NCBI RefSeq assembly: GCF_000003605.2
Contig: NW_003138322.1
Span: forward strand, 26,550-79,957
Origin: Saccoglossus kowalevskii
Taxonomy: Eukaryota > Hemichordata > Enteropneusta > Harrimaniidae
Reading direction: 5' to 3'
DNA length: 53,408 nt
The position numbers were made by a program, and so were the translations under genes. The notes below the pieces were generated by a model. That model was not told the DNA's origin. It did not search any database and saw nothing but the letters and a program-made list of their open reading frames with translations. This document shows positions 24,599-36,083 of this stretch, piece by piece. Position 1 is the stretch's first letter, and the number at the start of each line of letters is the position of its first letter.

Positions 24599-24883
24599 AT
24601 GCCTGTAGCAGACGAAATTGATATTATGCAGTGGTTGCGGTCGGCACCAGCACCAGAAAATGAAGTACCAGACGAAGAAGACGGTTTTATAAAAGCACCG
24701 CAGAAGCAAAGTACCGTTAAAACCACCGAACATGATGTCCGCTGTACCGAGTGGCTAACTCAGAATACCGGAGAATTGCGGCGCCTCGTTGCTATTGACG
24801 ACGGTCCGTACATGGCTCACGGGTCCGAAAAATTCCATATTCTAAAGCATGTGTTTGATTGGCGAGCGGATGAAGACATGTAA
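24599..24883 (+). CDS. Small acidic ORF, possible Crypton/KIAA1958-like N-terminal relic
   Basis: A 94-codon frame from ATG to TAA, more GC-rich than its surroundings. It has an acidic, proline-containing first half (about residues 1-30) and a block KQSTVKTTEHDVRCTEWL (about 39-56) followed by GELRRLVAI. The spacing 'T.K.TE.DV....WL....GE.R....I' is like the segment preceding the recombinase-like domain in proteins derived from Crypton elements (KIAA1958/QRICH/ZMYM type). Here the similarity ends at about residue 70 and no catalytic part follows, so it is either a decayed fragment, an exon of a larger gene or a coincidence. No splice signals are compelling. I rest this on pattern memory only. 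Confidence 0.3.
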   Translation: MPVADEIDIMQWLRSAPAPENEVPDEEDGFIKAPQKQSTVKTTEHDVRCTEWLTQNTGELRRLVAIDDGPYMAHGSEKFHILKHVFDWRADEDM

Positions 24884-27659
24884 TAACACACATAAATAAA
24901 CACATAAATTAGCCAGTACTTTCCGTTATATTGTATGACTGTCGATTTCGATTGTCGACTGTGGACTTATTATACTTTGGTATTTCCATGGTATTTAGCA
25001 TGGTATTACGAGGATAATACACCTTCAATTGTGTTACGTATACAATGCGCTCAATTTGACCAATAGCAATTTTGGTGATACTATAATTATTATTATAATT
25101 AGTATTATTATGCAAACACGACTATATGGTCTGTATTAATAACTGAAGTGGAGATTACAAGGTACAGTTTCCAATGACATTACTACTTATCACATATGTG
25201 ACAACAAAATGTATCAAGCACATTTTCATACAGAACGTCAACGCAGTATGTAAAACACATCTGTAAACACCAATTTACAATTTGTGCTAGTGGCCAACAA
25301 GTATTTCGTTCTGAAAACAGGCTCATATTTCCCAACCTTTGTACATACATCGAATTATAAAACATGCTTAGTCTTAATCTAGCCATCTGACTGACTAAAG
25401 CAAGGTGTTATATCTATCACAGAACTGAATATTATGGTTAAATTTTGTATATGAATGGATTGCATAGTAAATGTTAAATAAGATCAACTGGCGCAAATAG
25501 TATTGTAATTAGTAATACCTGAAACAAAAAATTGCAATTACAAATACTAAATCATGTACTTTTACTTTCGTTTATGAGTGGGAACAGTCATGCTTGCCAG
25601 TTTGGCAAAAAATAGGTGAAATATTCAAGAAATATCTTTTCTTGTGCCTTGTTCATTACACGTTTAATAATTATCTAATCAGAATACATATTTTGATTCC
25701 AATTGCACAATCCTAAATTTCAATTCATTTCAGAAAATCGTTTCATAATATATATCACAAAGTATTAGGGTTGAATTGGCATGTGAAAACAAATATTATA
25801 AACAAATATCAGATACGTTGTAATTTATGTATGGTCGTTTGTCTGCAATTACATAAATTCTGTTCTTTCATCTGTAATTAAATATTATGTAAACACATAA
25901 TATTCAGACGACAAATACGTGCTATAAATTATACACTCAAGTGTGTTATCTGCTTATTTATTAAGGGAAGCATACATTATCAAACTTGGTTAAAGTGTAG
26001 CAAATATGGTCATTTAATACCATATCACTTGTCCAATACCATCATTGTGTCACTGATTTTATGTATATTATTAATATTATTAGTGAGATATTGCATAATA
26101 ATAAGGCTACATGACTGTATATGATGATCTGTTATATTTGTCATATTTATTGACCAATGTAGCTTTTGTTCCATATCCTTATTATCATCATTGATTCTGA
26201 TATTGCAGATATGCAAATTAATGAGATACATGTCCCTACAATCCCTAAAAATGTAATTAGCAAAGGTAACGGTAATTAGCAAATTTAATTTGTTTCACAA
26301 AAACGATGTTGCCAGCCATACCAGGTGATTTGGGAAGATGAATTTCACAGAGTATATTTTTCTAGCAAAGTAGAACTACAAGCAATAATGTCACGTAGAT
26401 TAAACAAGAGGTTATGAACTAGTTGATAACACAACAACATTGTATTACGAATGAAGTGGTAAGATACTGTCTTGCGTGTAGTTTACTCTTTATCTGACGC
26501 GTAATGTTATTGACAAGTAAAATTACATGTACATACTGGTAATTATTATATGATTATTATAAAGACATACATATTGCCTTCTGTCATTTATTGGATTGAA
26601 TTAGCTGCCATTATTCAACGCAATTTGATCCACAATTGTACATATTTGCATATATAATCTATGTCAGATTGTACTGAACATTTAGGTATTTTATGTTTGC
26701 TCTGTTCAATACCTGGCGTACTGATGGGAACCCAGGCCCCCCAGGCTCATTTTAAAAATGGCGGACGTAGTCATGAGACTAGTCATATTGATCTACATGT
26801 GCTGGTTGATTCGTTTTTTATTTCGGATAACTGGTGATTAATCTTGATCCAACATTGATTCAACATGCCATTAACTCTTATCCCTGATATTCTGGTCTTG
26901 TTTTGTTTAAAGTAGTTTAATGACTTCGTGTAATTTTTCAAAATTTGAATCAGCTTTACTGTGTTTTACTTTTCATTATTATTGTCAGCTCAAGCATATG
27001 GCGTTAACGGAATTGGTTAACCGATGCAATACGGTTCAGGGTTATAAATATTTTTCGAAGTTTATGGGACGGAAGATAACAATTAACACAGCAATTAGCA
27101 ATCAACAACGCATTACGTATGACAGATGTGTTGTTAGTTGTTTAAATTCATGGAAATTTATATTAAAAATGATTACAAATGTGTATCAAAATGTTAAAAT
27201 ACTCCTACTTTCAGTACAATGAAAATATTGTTTGGAAAATTCATCTCAAATATGCAAATATATATTATTACAATGTCCAGGTATTATAATGTTTTACCCT
27301 AAAAAGAAGAATTGTGTCAAATATGAATGCAACTGAAAGTGAAGAGTAATCAAATGACGATTGTACATCGACAGTACAATAGTCTATCGATACCATATAT
27401 ATATGACAGCCAAACCTCGCAAAAATATTTACCAGAATTACCATTTCAGGCAAGTATCATATTAGAAGTTTCAACAGACAGTCAATCGTATCAAATTATA
27501 TCAGCTCGTAATGCTGACTGTTTCAAATCACGTACAACTCGCCATGAGCGATAGATCATCTTGCTTAACAATGGTAAAACCAGTCTTCATATGAATATTA
27601 GGCTTCATATCAAGTCTTTCACACTTTCAATTTTTTGTAAATCCTGGAAAAGTGTGTAT
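24884..27659. other. Intergenic DNA, nothing recognised
   Basis: AT-rich. A small perfect palindrome (aatattatgt..acataatatt) lies near 25880-25903. The open frame at 26920-27222 (100 codons) has no recognisable domain. I see nothing else I can support. Confidence 0.35.
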
Positions 27660-28080
27660 ATTATGAGGGGGGAATTCTTCTCTTCTGGGGTTCTCCACAC
27701 GTGTCAGGGGGGGGGGGGAACTCGTCTGGCCTCTATATCGCGTCCCCTTGAGGTACGGTATCGGGAACGTCACTTAAACTTTTTACAGTCAAATAGACGC
27801 ACACAACAAAATACGTTTCAACTCTCGTCTTTAGTCGGTCAGTAGAGTACTCTATAAGACACAGCGCCTTGGGGAAAAGTCCCCGAGACTATCGCAACGC
27901 TGGCCCAAGACTCTTCTAGACTGCGTCTTAAGACTCACTCTAGACTAGACTGCGTCTCAAAATTGCGTCTCTCCTCGTGTACTCGCCAAGACCAACTAAA
28001 AACAACTTTATTCACTTTCAAAACCTCAACCAATTACAAAGCAGTAAAAAGACTCTAGGGCGTAACCTTCAATCATACAG
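27660..28080. other. GC-richer block with G-run, probable repeat fragment
   Basis: Composition changes abruptly: a run of 12 or more G (about 27708-27719), repeated 'agactgcgtct' and 'actctagac' words (27910-27970), and a short hairpin ggggaaaagtcccc. No frame is convincingly coding (27561-27845 is open but low in complexity). The sharp borders suggest an inserted element, but I found no second copy in the window. Confidence 0.35.
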
Positions 28081-30156
28081 CCAATCACACTAAGTACTGA
28101 ACACGTCATATCGTTTGATTAATTGTTCACTATATTAGTAACTGTGAATATCAACTGTCAGAAATAGTAGTCCGAATAGCGACGGTATATCGTAATTAGT
28201 TCCAAATCACTGAGTCTGGGACCTCGCATGAGCCTAAACGATGACAGACATAACACGGCCATTCGCTAGTAATCAGCTAAATAAGTCGATCAACAGATAA
28301 ATTCATCACAAAATAAATTCATCACAATATAATACTGTGGTACATTAATAATGCAATAAATATATAAAGATCACAGAGAGAAGTAATACATATTGTAATT
28401 TTTCATATTCGAGCATTTCAAATGAATTGGACGAAGCAATTACAATGTAACACCAGATCGCTGTAACTAACTAATCATTAAAATGCAATGTTCAGATAGA
28501 CGAAGTAAGTTCAGCAAACCCAATTAAACTGCCAATCAGAGCAATCTTGGCTGCACTGGTTCAGTAAACCTTGAGAAAAATACATCTAACTTAACTTGTA
28601 TGTGTGTGTGGTACCGGCAAGTGACATTGCTTTCAAAATAATCAAGTCACAAACTAGTCGTAATTGGAATAAGTGGTGCATTGTACAATACTTCTGTGTT
28701 GGGCTGTCGAATTGAAATCATGTACCATCTCGTGCGTTTTTTAAGTAAACTCCAAAAATTTGAGATTCATCATGTATCAATCACTCAACTAAACACTACG
28801 GTATGGCAAATGAATTCATTGGGAAATACACTTCCAAGTATTTACTGCTGAAAGTTTATGTACGATAGCTGGTAGCCTATATTAATATGAGTTGTATACA
28901 AAGAATACTAATTTCCAAACTCTATGAATGCGAAATTTGACCTTTAGCTATTAAGCATAGCAGACTTTCTTAATACATGTTCAATGGCTATACTTCAAAA
29001 TAATAAACAATATGTAATTTAATATATATATGATGATATATTATACTCATTATTGTAAGTAACATATGATGCACTGGAATATTGTATAGAGCCTAATAAC
29101 GGTAATTCAAATTATCACGCGATATCTTTTGACCCAGTGCTATTATGAGACCCCAGTGTCAACAAATGACAAGACACACTGAGAGAAACTCTGAATCCAG
29201 ACGTGACATAATCTTGGCACTTTGCGGAAAGATGCGAGATCATTGAAGATATTGACAACAAAACTGATTCTCGACGTTCGCACAATTTTACTCGCTTTTG
29301 CCAAACAACTAACGCTAAAAGTTGTCATATACTTTAAAACAGTCTATAACACTCTAGGGTGATTCCACAAATATGCATATTTTCCTTTCGCGAGTGCACA
29401 TTACAGATTAAAATATATTCAGAATGGGAAAAGTTGTTTAACATTCGCTAGTTGTAGAAATAATTTGAGTCAATGATTCGGCAAAGCAAATAGTTTCATG
29501 TTCGAATATGAATTCTAAATCGAATGTTTGCTTATTCCAACGCAACAATAATTACAAGTCCTGAAGTAGGAGTATGAGGAAAATCAGGATGACCTTGAGG
29601 CGTACCTGATCTCTGAGCATGGGGAATCGGGGCCACACTATTTTTGTTTTTGTTTTTTTGTTTGTTTTTTTCAGTCATATCATTGAAATACATTGAAATT
29701 CTGACGTGCATGTTCTCACAGCGCATCACCCTACATTTGTTATTGCAATCTACAACACAAACGCCTTATTCACCACGTCTATAATTATCACATTAAGTTT
29801 CGTAGTGAGCGTAAGATGATAGGTGGACATGAATTAATCATTTATAAAGTGTAGAATGATAATTAAAATAGATATTCCAAAAAGATACTTTACTGAATAG
29901 TAACAATTTCAGTGAATACACAATTTTAGCGTAATACCTATTTTACTACAACTGTAGAGGCGGGAAAACGTCTATAAGGTCGCATTAATGTATAATGTAT
30001 AACTGAACTCGTTTCTGTAAGTCATTTTGATAGTAGTACATATGCATGTAATAACAATGTATTTAATTAAATATGTAATAACCCAGTATATACTAGTAAC
30101 TAGTAAACAATACGTCACAGTGTTAATCGTAATACAAACACGACAATTATGCTGAA
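28081..30156. other. Intergenic DNA, nothing recognised
   Basis: No gene supported. A pyrimidine tract ending in cag on the plus strand (29645-29673) looks like a splice acceptor, but no plausible exon follows. The minus frames 29143-29328 and 29532-29729 do not fit as exons of the neighbouring gene. Confidence 0.35.
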
Positions 30157-32584
30157 CTACTTCTTTCGTTTGAGGTATACACCTGGAGCCACCCAACTCA
30201 CAAATTTCATTAGTCGCTGAGATTCTTTTCCATAAACATTACGCTGATTAATAACATTATGTGATAGTGATGATGATGCAGAAAAAAATACAGCAGATTC
30301 TATAGGAGGGAAACATAAATTACTGTGTTAGCAACAAGTTGCTAGGTGGCAATAATAATATTATCATACAAACTAAGATTCGAGAATCATATTCCGTATA
30401 TTTCGTAAAGACAACTGTTGATAATAACATACTACGCCATGTTTTACAGAAAATATATATCTTTCTAGGAATGTTGTACCTTTGTCAAAACCAATTTAGG
30501 CAAGCTTGAAACATGTGCAGGTGACATAAAAACTTCTCAGAGCATATTAGAAGTAAGACTATGTATATATATATGTTATTATATAATCATGTAATACCAA
30601 CATCAATGTTCAGAAAATAGGTAACTCACGTAGACATATTTCTTGTTCAAGTAGCGCTGTGAAATAGTTATCTGACTTAATTGTTTCTGAAATTGCGACG
30701 CCAAACGACTCATCGAGTATATCAGATCTTGTGACAGGACGGGAAATGTTTTCCTTGCTCAGCAATTCAACTAACGCCTGTGAAATACACAAAATATGGA
30801 ACGACTTTCCAATATACCCCACCTTCTGTTCTAACCAAACCTCTGCCCGTCATTCCTACTCAAATTAGTTGTATATGCCCCTCTTGGGGGTAATTATCTA
30901 GAGGCATATATACAACTGAATTGGAGGGCTGGAGGGTTAGGGTTGGAGTAAGGTTGTAAGTAAAGGTTGCCAGTACATTCGAATATCTTTCTTAAAATAT
31001 TGCAGCTTAGGTTGGCTACTGCTTGAGTGGTTTAAATTTCAAGATGGCGGCGAAATCAGAAACTAGCATTAATTTTATGATATGAATATTACGTTATATA
31101 AAGTGTGAAACTCTTACCATTGAATAGGGTGGAAATGCCACATATATGCAGGAATAATTTCTTTCTTCCATGAACGTTTTAATATCCTTTAATAAAACTT
31201 CAGCTGTGAGTCGTATGTTTCTGTTATTTGTCTGATTGTTTTGGCGACTGAAATTGACAAATTGAAAAGGACAATGCAACTGCTAGTATAATGGGCATAC
31301 ATGCGTATTAAGGTAATAACATGCACAAGTTTACAACAGCTCTCACATTATATTTAGCATATACATCAGGAACATTGGACTTTGACGTGATAGTGAGTAA
31401 TATTTCCTATACACAGTTACATGTGTATTACAAACATGAACAATACAAATTGATAATAACTTACGTCTCGCCCGTCTTATTCCGCCAGTGCAATGCGATG
31501 TAAGGATTGCCACTACATATTTGTTCTGATATTTCTTTTCCCAAACGTCGTATCTCTTTAGTTCGTAATAAATGTGAATCAACAATTGTCGTTAATCTCT
31601 CTGGTACATCAACTTTAGTTATTCTGTCTGGTTCAAACAGTGCTAAACACTTAACGTCCTTGGCAGCTACGTAGTTTAAAATTGCTTCTTCCCTTGTTTT
31701 TGGAATTATATTAGCACCTGGCAGTTTGATTCCATATCGCGTGGTAAATCTGCTCGTTCGAGTTTCATAGTCTTTAGTGATGTCATCTAAAGACATTCGA
31801 TTCAAAGGAGGTATCATTAATATTGCCGTGGCTGTTCCATTGCAGTCTTCTTTAAACTTTTCAATTGTGACGAGGTCAACAACCTCTCTAATTCTTTGAA
31901 CATCGAATGTTTCATTAACATATCTAAAACCTCTATAATTCCGACCAGAGTTGCGATGATTAGAAAACCACATTTCAACCAGTGTACGATTTTCTTGTAT
32001 AGCGAATTTCATGCCACCTCGGAATGCTTGGTATTGGCAATTTGGTCCATTCGGGTCTTGGTGAACTGGTAGTACGTAACGTTTATGTGGTTTATTTGTG
32101 ACAGTCAGAGTGGCCTTATCAAATACAAATGACTTTTATGATTAGTAAATTATTCGCAATGATATTAAACATTATCAACATGAAACGTGTAAATTTAATC
32201 AGAACATAGCAGTCCATATTGTCATTCATCTGAATATAGATACTATAATATGGACATAGATTTCTCTCATTGTAATATTCAAGATTACATGACTCTAAGA
32301 ATGCATGTCAACTTTCCCATTATGTTGAAAGAATCACTTACTTTGGTATTAGAAGTTGGAAATACCTGACTCACGATGTCATGTTTGTGTTGCTTTGTGT
32401 CATTCTTCACAATTATTCCAGCTTGTCGCTTAAATGGTAACGCAACCAATTTCTTGCCTTGGATATTGTTAAACATATACGGAGACGACAGAGGGTTGAT
32501 GTTGTTATACTTCCACAAGAGATACACAGAAAACATGACACACAATGCAAATAATTGGTAAACACTGTGTCGCAGTACATCCAT
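30157..32584 (-). CDS. O-fucosyltransferase-like protein, type II membrane, five exons
   Basis: My join on the minus strand is 32342-32584, 31465-32114, 31118-31247, 30630-30777 and 30157-30299, giving 437 aa with every junction in phase (0, 2, 0, 1). Exon 1 starts at ATG and encodes a signal anchor (about residues 8-23, YQLFALCVMFSVYLLW). Exon 2 holds QYQAFRGGMKFAIQENRTLV (108-127), the nucleotide-sugar-side element of the fold, and YIALHWRNKTGE (286-297), which stands where protein O-fucosyltransferases have HxRxGD/E. Exons 4-5 give EQEICLQSAVFFSASSSLS, the C-terminal acceptor-site block. The fifth exon is found only after splicing (acceptor ccctcctatag at 30300). The family would transfer fucose from GDP-fucose to protein in the ER or Golgi. 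The donor and acceptor of this divergent member are not shown. The neighbouring genes are also glycan-modifying. Confidence 0.75.
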
Positions 32585-33205
32585 TGTATAAGACTGAAAC
32601 TAAAAGACAAGTAATTGTCAGGTTTGGCCATACAAAACTTGTGTTGCAATTCGCAGCAAATAATAATGTAATTGTTGTTTCTTCTGTGTACCACAGAAAA
32701 TTATAAGAAGACCAAATTTAACACATACATTGAATTGGTGGATAATTGTCTGGATTTCTGACCTCCCAATAAACAATACGGTTGAAAAAAACGAAACTGT
32801 ATCATGTAAATATACACTGACGAGCTGTGTTCACGTGATATTAATCAGAGTGATGCAGTATGTTTTGTATAATTACAGACGAACGAGCATGTGTAACAAA
32901 CATATTGTTTGATATATGTTGCAGGATTTAAATTCACGTCTTGCATTGTAGAGCTTGGCGAGTCAAACTATACCTGGTACTTTGGAATATATGTGGTGAA
33001 CTACTTTTTACACATTATGCTGTGTTCAGTTAGTTCCAGGGATGTTACTATCAATAAATTATGTCCTTGGCCATTCAATGGGTTGCTTTCCGTTAAACAA
33101 ACTATAGTTTCCCAGTTTCTATATCAGAGGTTGAAACGCGACCATTATATCATACACTTACAGGGTTGCACAGGGTACTAGTCGATCATCAAGAGCGCGC
33201 TTTTT
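32585..33205. other. Upstream region of the fucosyltransferase-like gene
   Basis: No gene seen. It should contain the promoter of the minus-strand gene. The plus-strand frames at 32730-32912 and 32909-33181 have no recognisable domain. Confidence 0.35.
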
Positions 33206-34915
33206 GGACCCGATAATGTAACAATTACAGATAATGTATGTAATATATTGTAATAGAAACTGACAATGTAACAACTCGCAGCCAAAAAAAGGCAACCGAT
33301 AATGCATCAACAAATAACTGATAATGTAATATATTGTTTTTCAACCGATTATTTTGCGGTATTTATTTCAATAAATACCGGCAGTTCATGATTGCCGAAT
33401 GCGATTAAAGTATCATGTGTCTGTCATTATTTTTTATGTATTTTATATGTAATAAATACTATTTCAAATAATGTCAGTCACTTTCAGCTTTGTTAATTAT
33501 ACATTGTATATTTTGATAGTTACCCGGAATAATTGTTTGAAGTGTGAGTTTACTTCATGCAAATGCATTTTGGGTAATGCTGACTTCCTGTCATTATGCA
33601 TTGTTTGAGGTGTTGATGCTGTCTTTGTTTCTTGATTTTTGTATCTAGGCAAATTGTGACCTTTGCAATGAGAGCTATTTATGCTATCCAACCTGTCCTG
33701 TGTTGGTGAGCCCCCTTAACTTTATTGAAAATGAGCAGAGCTTTAGTAAATAAAGTCAATAAATGTCACGAGATGCAGTGCCGCTTAAACATGATGCGCC
33801 ATCTAATCTTCACAAAATCCCTTATGCGTTTCTTATTATCACATAGCAGATTAAACGAAAAATTTAAATTGTATTTGAAAATTTTACATAGTCGCTTTAG
33901 TATTCTTACATGCTATGTTCCGAGTCTGTTGGCGTAGTGGTCTAACCCCGAACCCGTGTTGGACTCTTCAAGTGGTGATTCGTTCTGGGTTCAATCTACA
34001 ACCAATCCCAATCTGAGTGGACAAACAATGTGCGGATGGCAGCTTATTGTTGACTGAAATACGTACAGGACCGAAATGATTGTATTTCAACACTTTCAAT
34101 ATTTACAATTTGTGCTGTTCGCATGCAGGTTTCTAAATTGTGGCAAGTTATTCAAGCATCCCCCATTGTACGTGCGATATCATGAGTACAATTTACTGTC
34201 TTATGTTAGAGAAAGACGAACAGTATTGCAGTAACTAGTAGTAACATACAATCACATGTCCGCTTATTTATAGTAAAATAGAACTATTAATCATTCCGAC
34301 ACATCGAGCTTGAGTGGGTGTGTGAGGGGCCGATATCATACAATACATGATGTGTATACAATATCCCCAAATTTCCAAAAGATTAATCGTTACACAAAAG
34401 TTTACTTCTTTTTATACTCTCTCAAAATGGTCTTCCATATTTTCTTGGGAGGCCGGGATATCCCGTAACCAATCCTTGTACACGAGGATATGCAGTTAAT
34501 ACCAGCAAGCTGGACGTGTCCCTTAAAGTATAAGGGAACTTCAGTAATATTGTTAATTAAAATGTAGCTATAAATTTCAAATAAATTGTTATTCCACATC
34601 TTTCTAGAAAATGCGAACAATTTCAATGGATCACTTTTGCAGCTATACATATCATTACATCATCGGTTCTCATCTTGTTGCGTTATCAGATGAAAACAAA
34701 TATATTACATTATCAGTTATTTTGTGTTAAATTATCGGTTGAAAAAATTCTGATTCCTTATCGGTTCTTTTTTTTTACATTATCGGTTGCCTTTTTTGTT
34801 ACTTTGATGGTTGTGTGTTGTTACATTATCGGTTTTATAAACATATCGGTTAATTCGTCTTACATTGTCGGTTAATGCTCTATTGTCAGGAATTTATCAC
34901 ACTACCGGGTCTAAC
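33206..34915 (+). mobile_element. Non-autonomous DNA element with iterated 'accgataatgtaa' ends, copy 1
   Basis: The left end (acccgataatgtaac, 33208 on) and the right end (cactaccgggt, to 34911) are imperfect inverted repeats. Inside each end the word 'ccgataatgtaa' or variants is repeated several times (33210-33350 forward; 34670-34880 inverse). The interior has no long ORF. Most of its length is repeated in inverse orientation at 36084-38305. It therefore behaves as a non-autonomous terminal-inverted-repeat element with subterminal iterons, like the binding-site clusters of hAT-type transposons. The superfamily is not settled and I see no clean target-site duplication. Confidence 0.7.
33925..34015 (+). 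ncRNA. tRNA-like Pol III A and B boxes (SINE head or tRNA relic)
   Basis: ttggcgtagtgg (33929-33940) fits the A-box pattern and ggttcaatct (33988-33997) the B-box pattern, about 50 bases apart, as in tRNA-derived SINEs. The intervening sequence does not fold into a proper tRNA by eye. The same segment occurs inverted in copy 2 (about 37480-37560), where the B box is more degraded. Transcription is not shown. Confidence 0.4.
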
Positions 34916-35132
34916 ACACCACATTATTATGACAGGGTAGCGTACGTTAATATGTAATATATACAATGACACATTAAAATATTGTTTGAGTATATATGTA
35001 TAAGCTCATCAAATGAAGTATCGTATTTATGACATTCTTGGGAATAAATAATTACGTTAATTAATCGCTAGATAATTAGATACTAATTAAACGCTTAATG
35101 CAAAGATGAGCTTTCATGTTTTGTGCTAGACG

Positions 35133-35166
<34 letters not shown>

Positions 35167-36083
35167 AACTAGAAAACTAGTTTTAGCAGATTTGACATAT
35201 AATAACTTTTTACAAAGTAAAATAACGGCAGATGCGACCATGCATCTGTTTACTACTAATATCGTGGTTTTATCCTACTTAGTCGATGACAAATATGTTA
35301 TTTAACTGGTACACGCAAAGTTGTACTGTATTCATAAATTGATATGTATTAGTGGAAGTGGAACTAGATTAAATTAATGTAACCCTTTTGCTAAATTGTG
35401 GTTTCATACAGAACAGAATTATTTAATGTTGGGAGAATCTTTGGCTGCGGAATATTGTATGTATAATTGTCCCTAATTGGTCGATATCAACAGCGAGTCA
35501 ACATAACATTATAGTTCGCGTGCCTATTATTGTATTCTGTATGTGGGCTAAATAGTATCCTCAATAGTGGAATTGACTATAAGTGCGTTCCGCTATTCGA
35601 GATCCCTCCAACTGGTTATCACAGATCATTTAACCCACGGTATATTCAGTTTCAATTGAGAATGCTCATGATTCAGATTTAAAATCAGGTTTCAATGTAT
35701 CCACACATCTTGTAATATTTGTAGTATGTTTTCAGGCATTATGGTTAAATTCATTTGTTTATTGCATTATTAGCAGATCATGTATTTGAAGATGGGGCAA
35801 CGCGATGAGAAAAACCATAGTCAATCCCATCATTCAAGCCAACAATCCCACTCATGGTCTGTTATCATACAATAATTAGTAATGATAAGTGCTGCATTTA
35901 TTACAATTCTGCGAGCTGACAAATTGAATTTATGCACAGTGGTATGCAAACAGAGTAACTCAAATGTACACAACACCAACCAAAAGATACCCATGTCAAA
36001 AGAGACAGTTTAAGAACTAAAACCATTATTATACTGCTGGTTATCATTCACCCCATCTACAAACACATGATCTGGCAATCATG
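34916..36083. other. Spacer between the two inverted element copies, with (CAA)n
   Basis: AT-rich and without a gene. A (CAA)n microsatellite of about 11 units lies at 35132-35167. The Asn run it encodes in one frame is an artefact. Confidence 0.6.

Noticed and set aside
25879..25903. Palindrome aatattatgt..acataatatt
   Set aside because: Short and AT-only; expected by chance in this composition.
29532..29729. Minus-strand ORF as last exon of the fucosyltransferase-like gene
   Set aside because: The exon at 30157-30299 fits phase, acceptor and family pattern, and ends the gene with a stop.
35123..35305. 60-codon ORF with an Asn run
   Set aside because: Product of the (CAA)n microsatellite; no domain.
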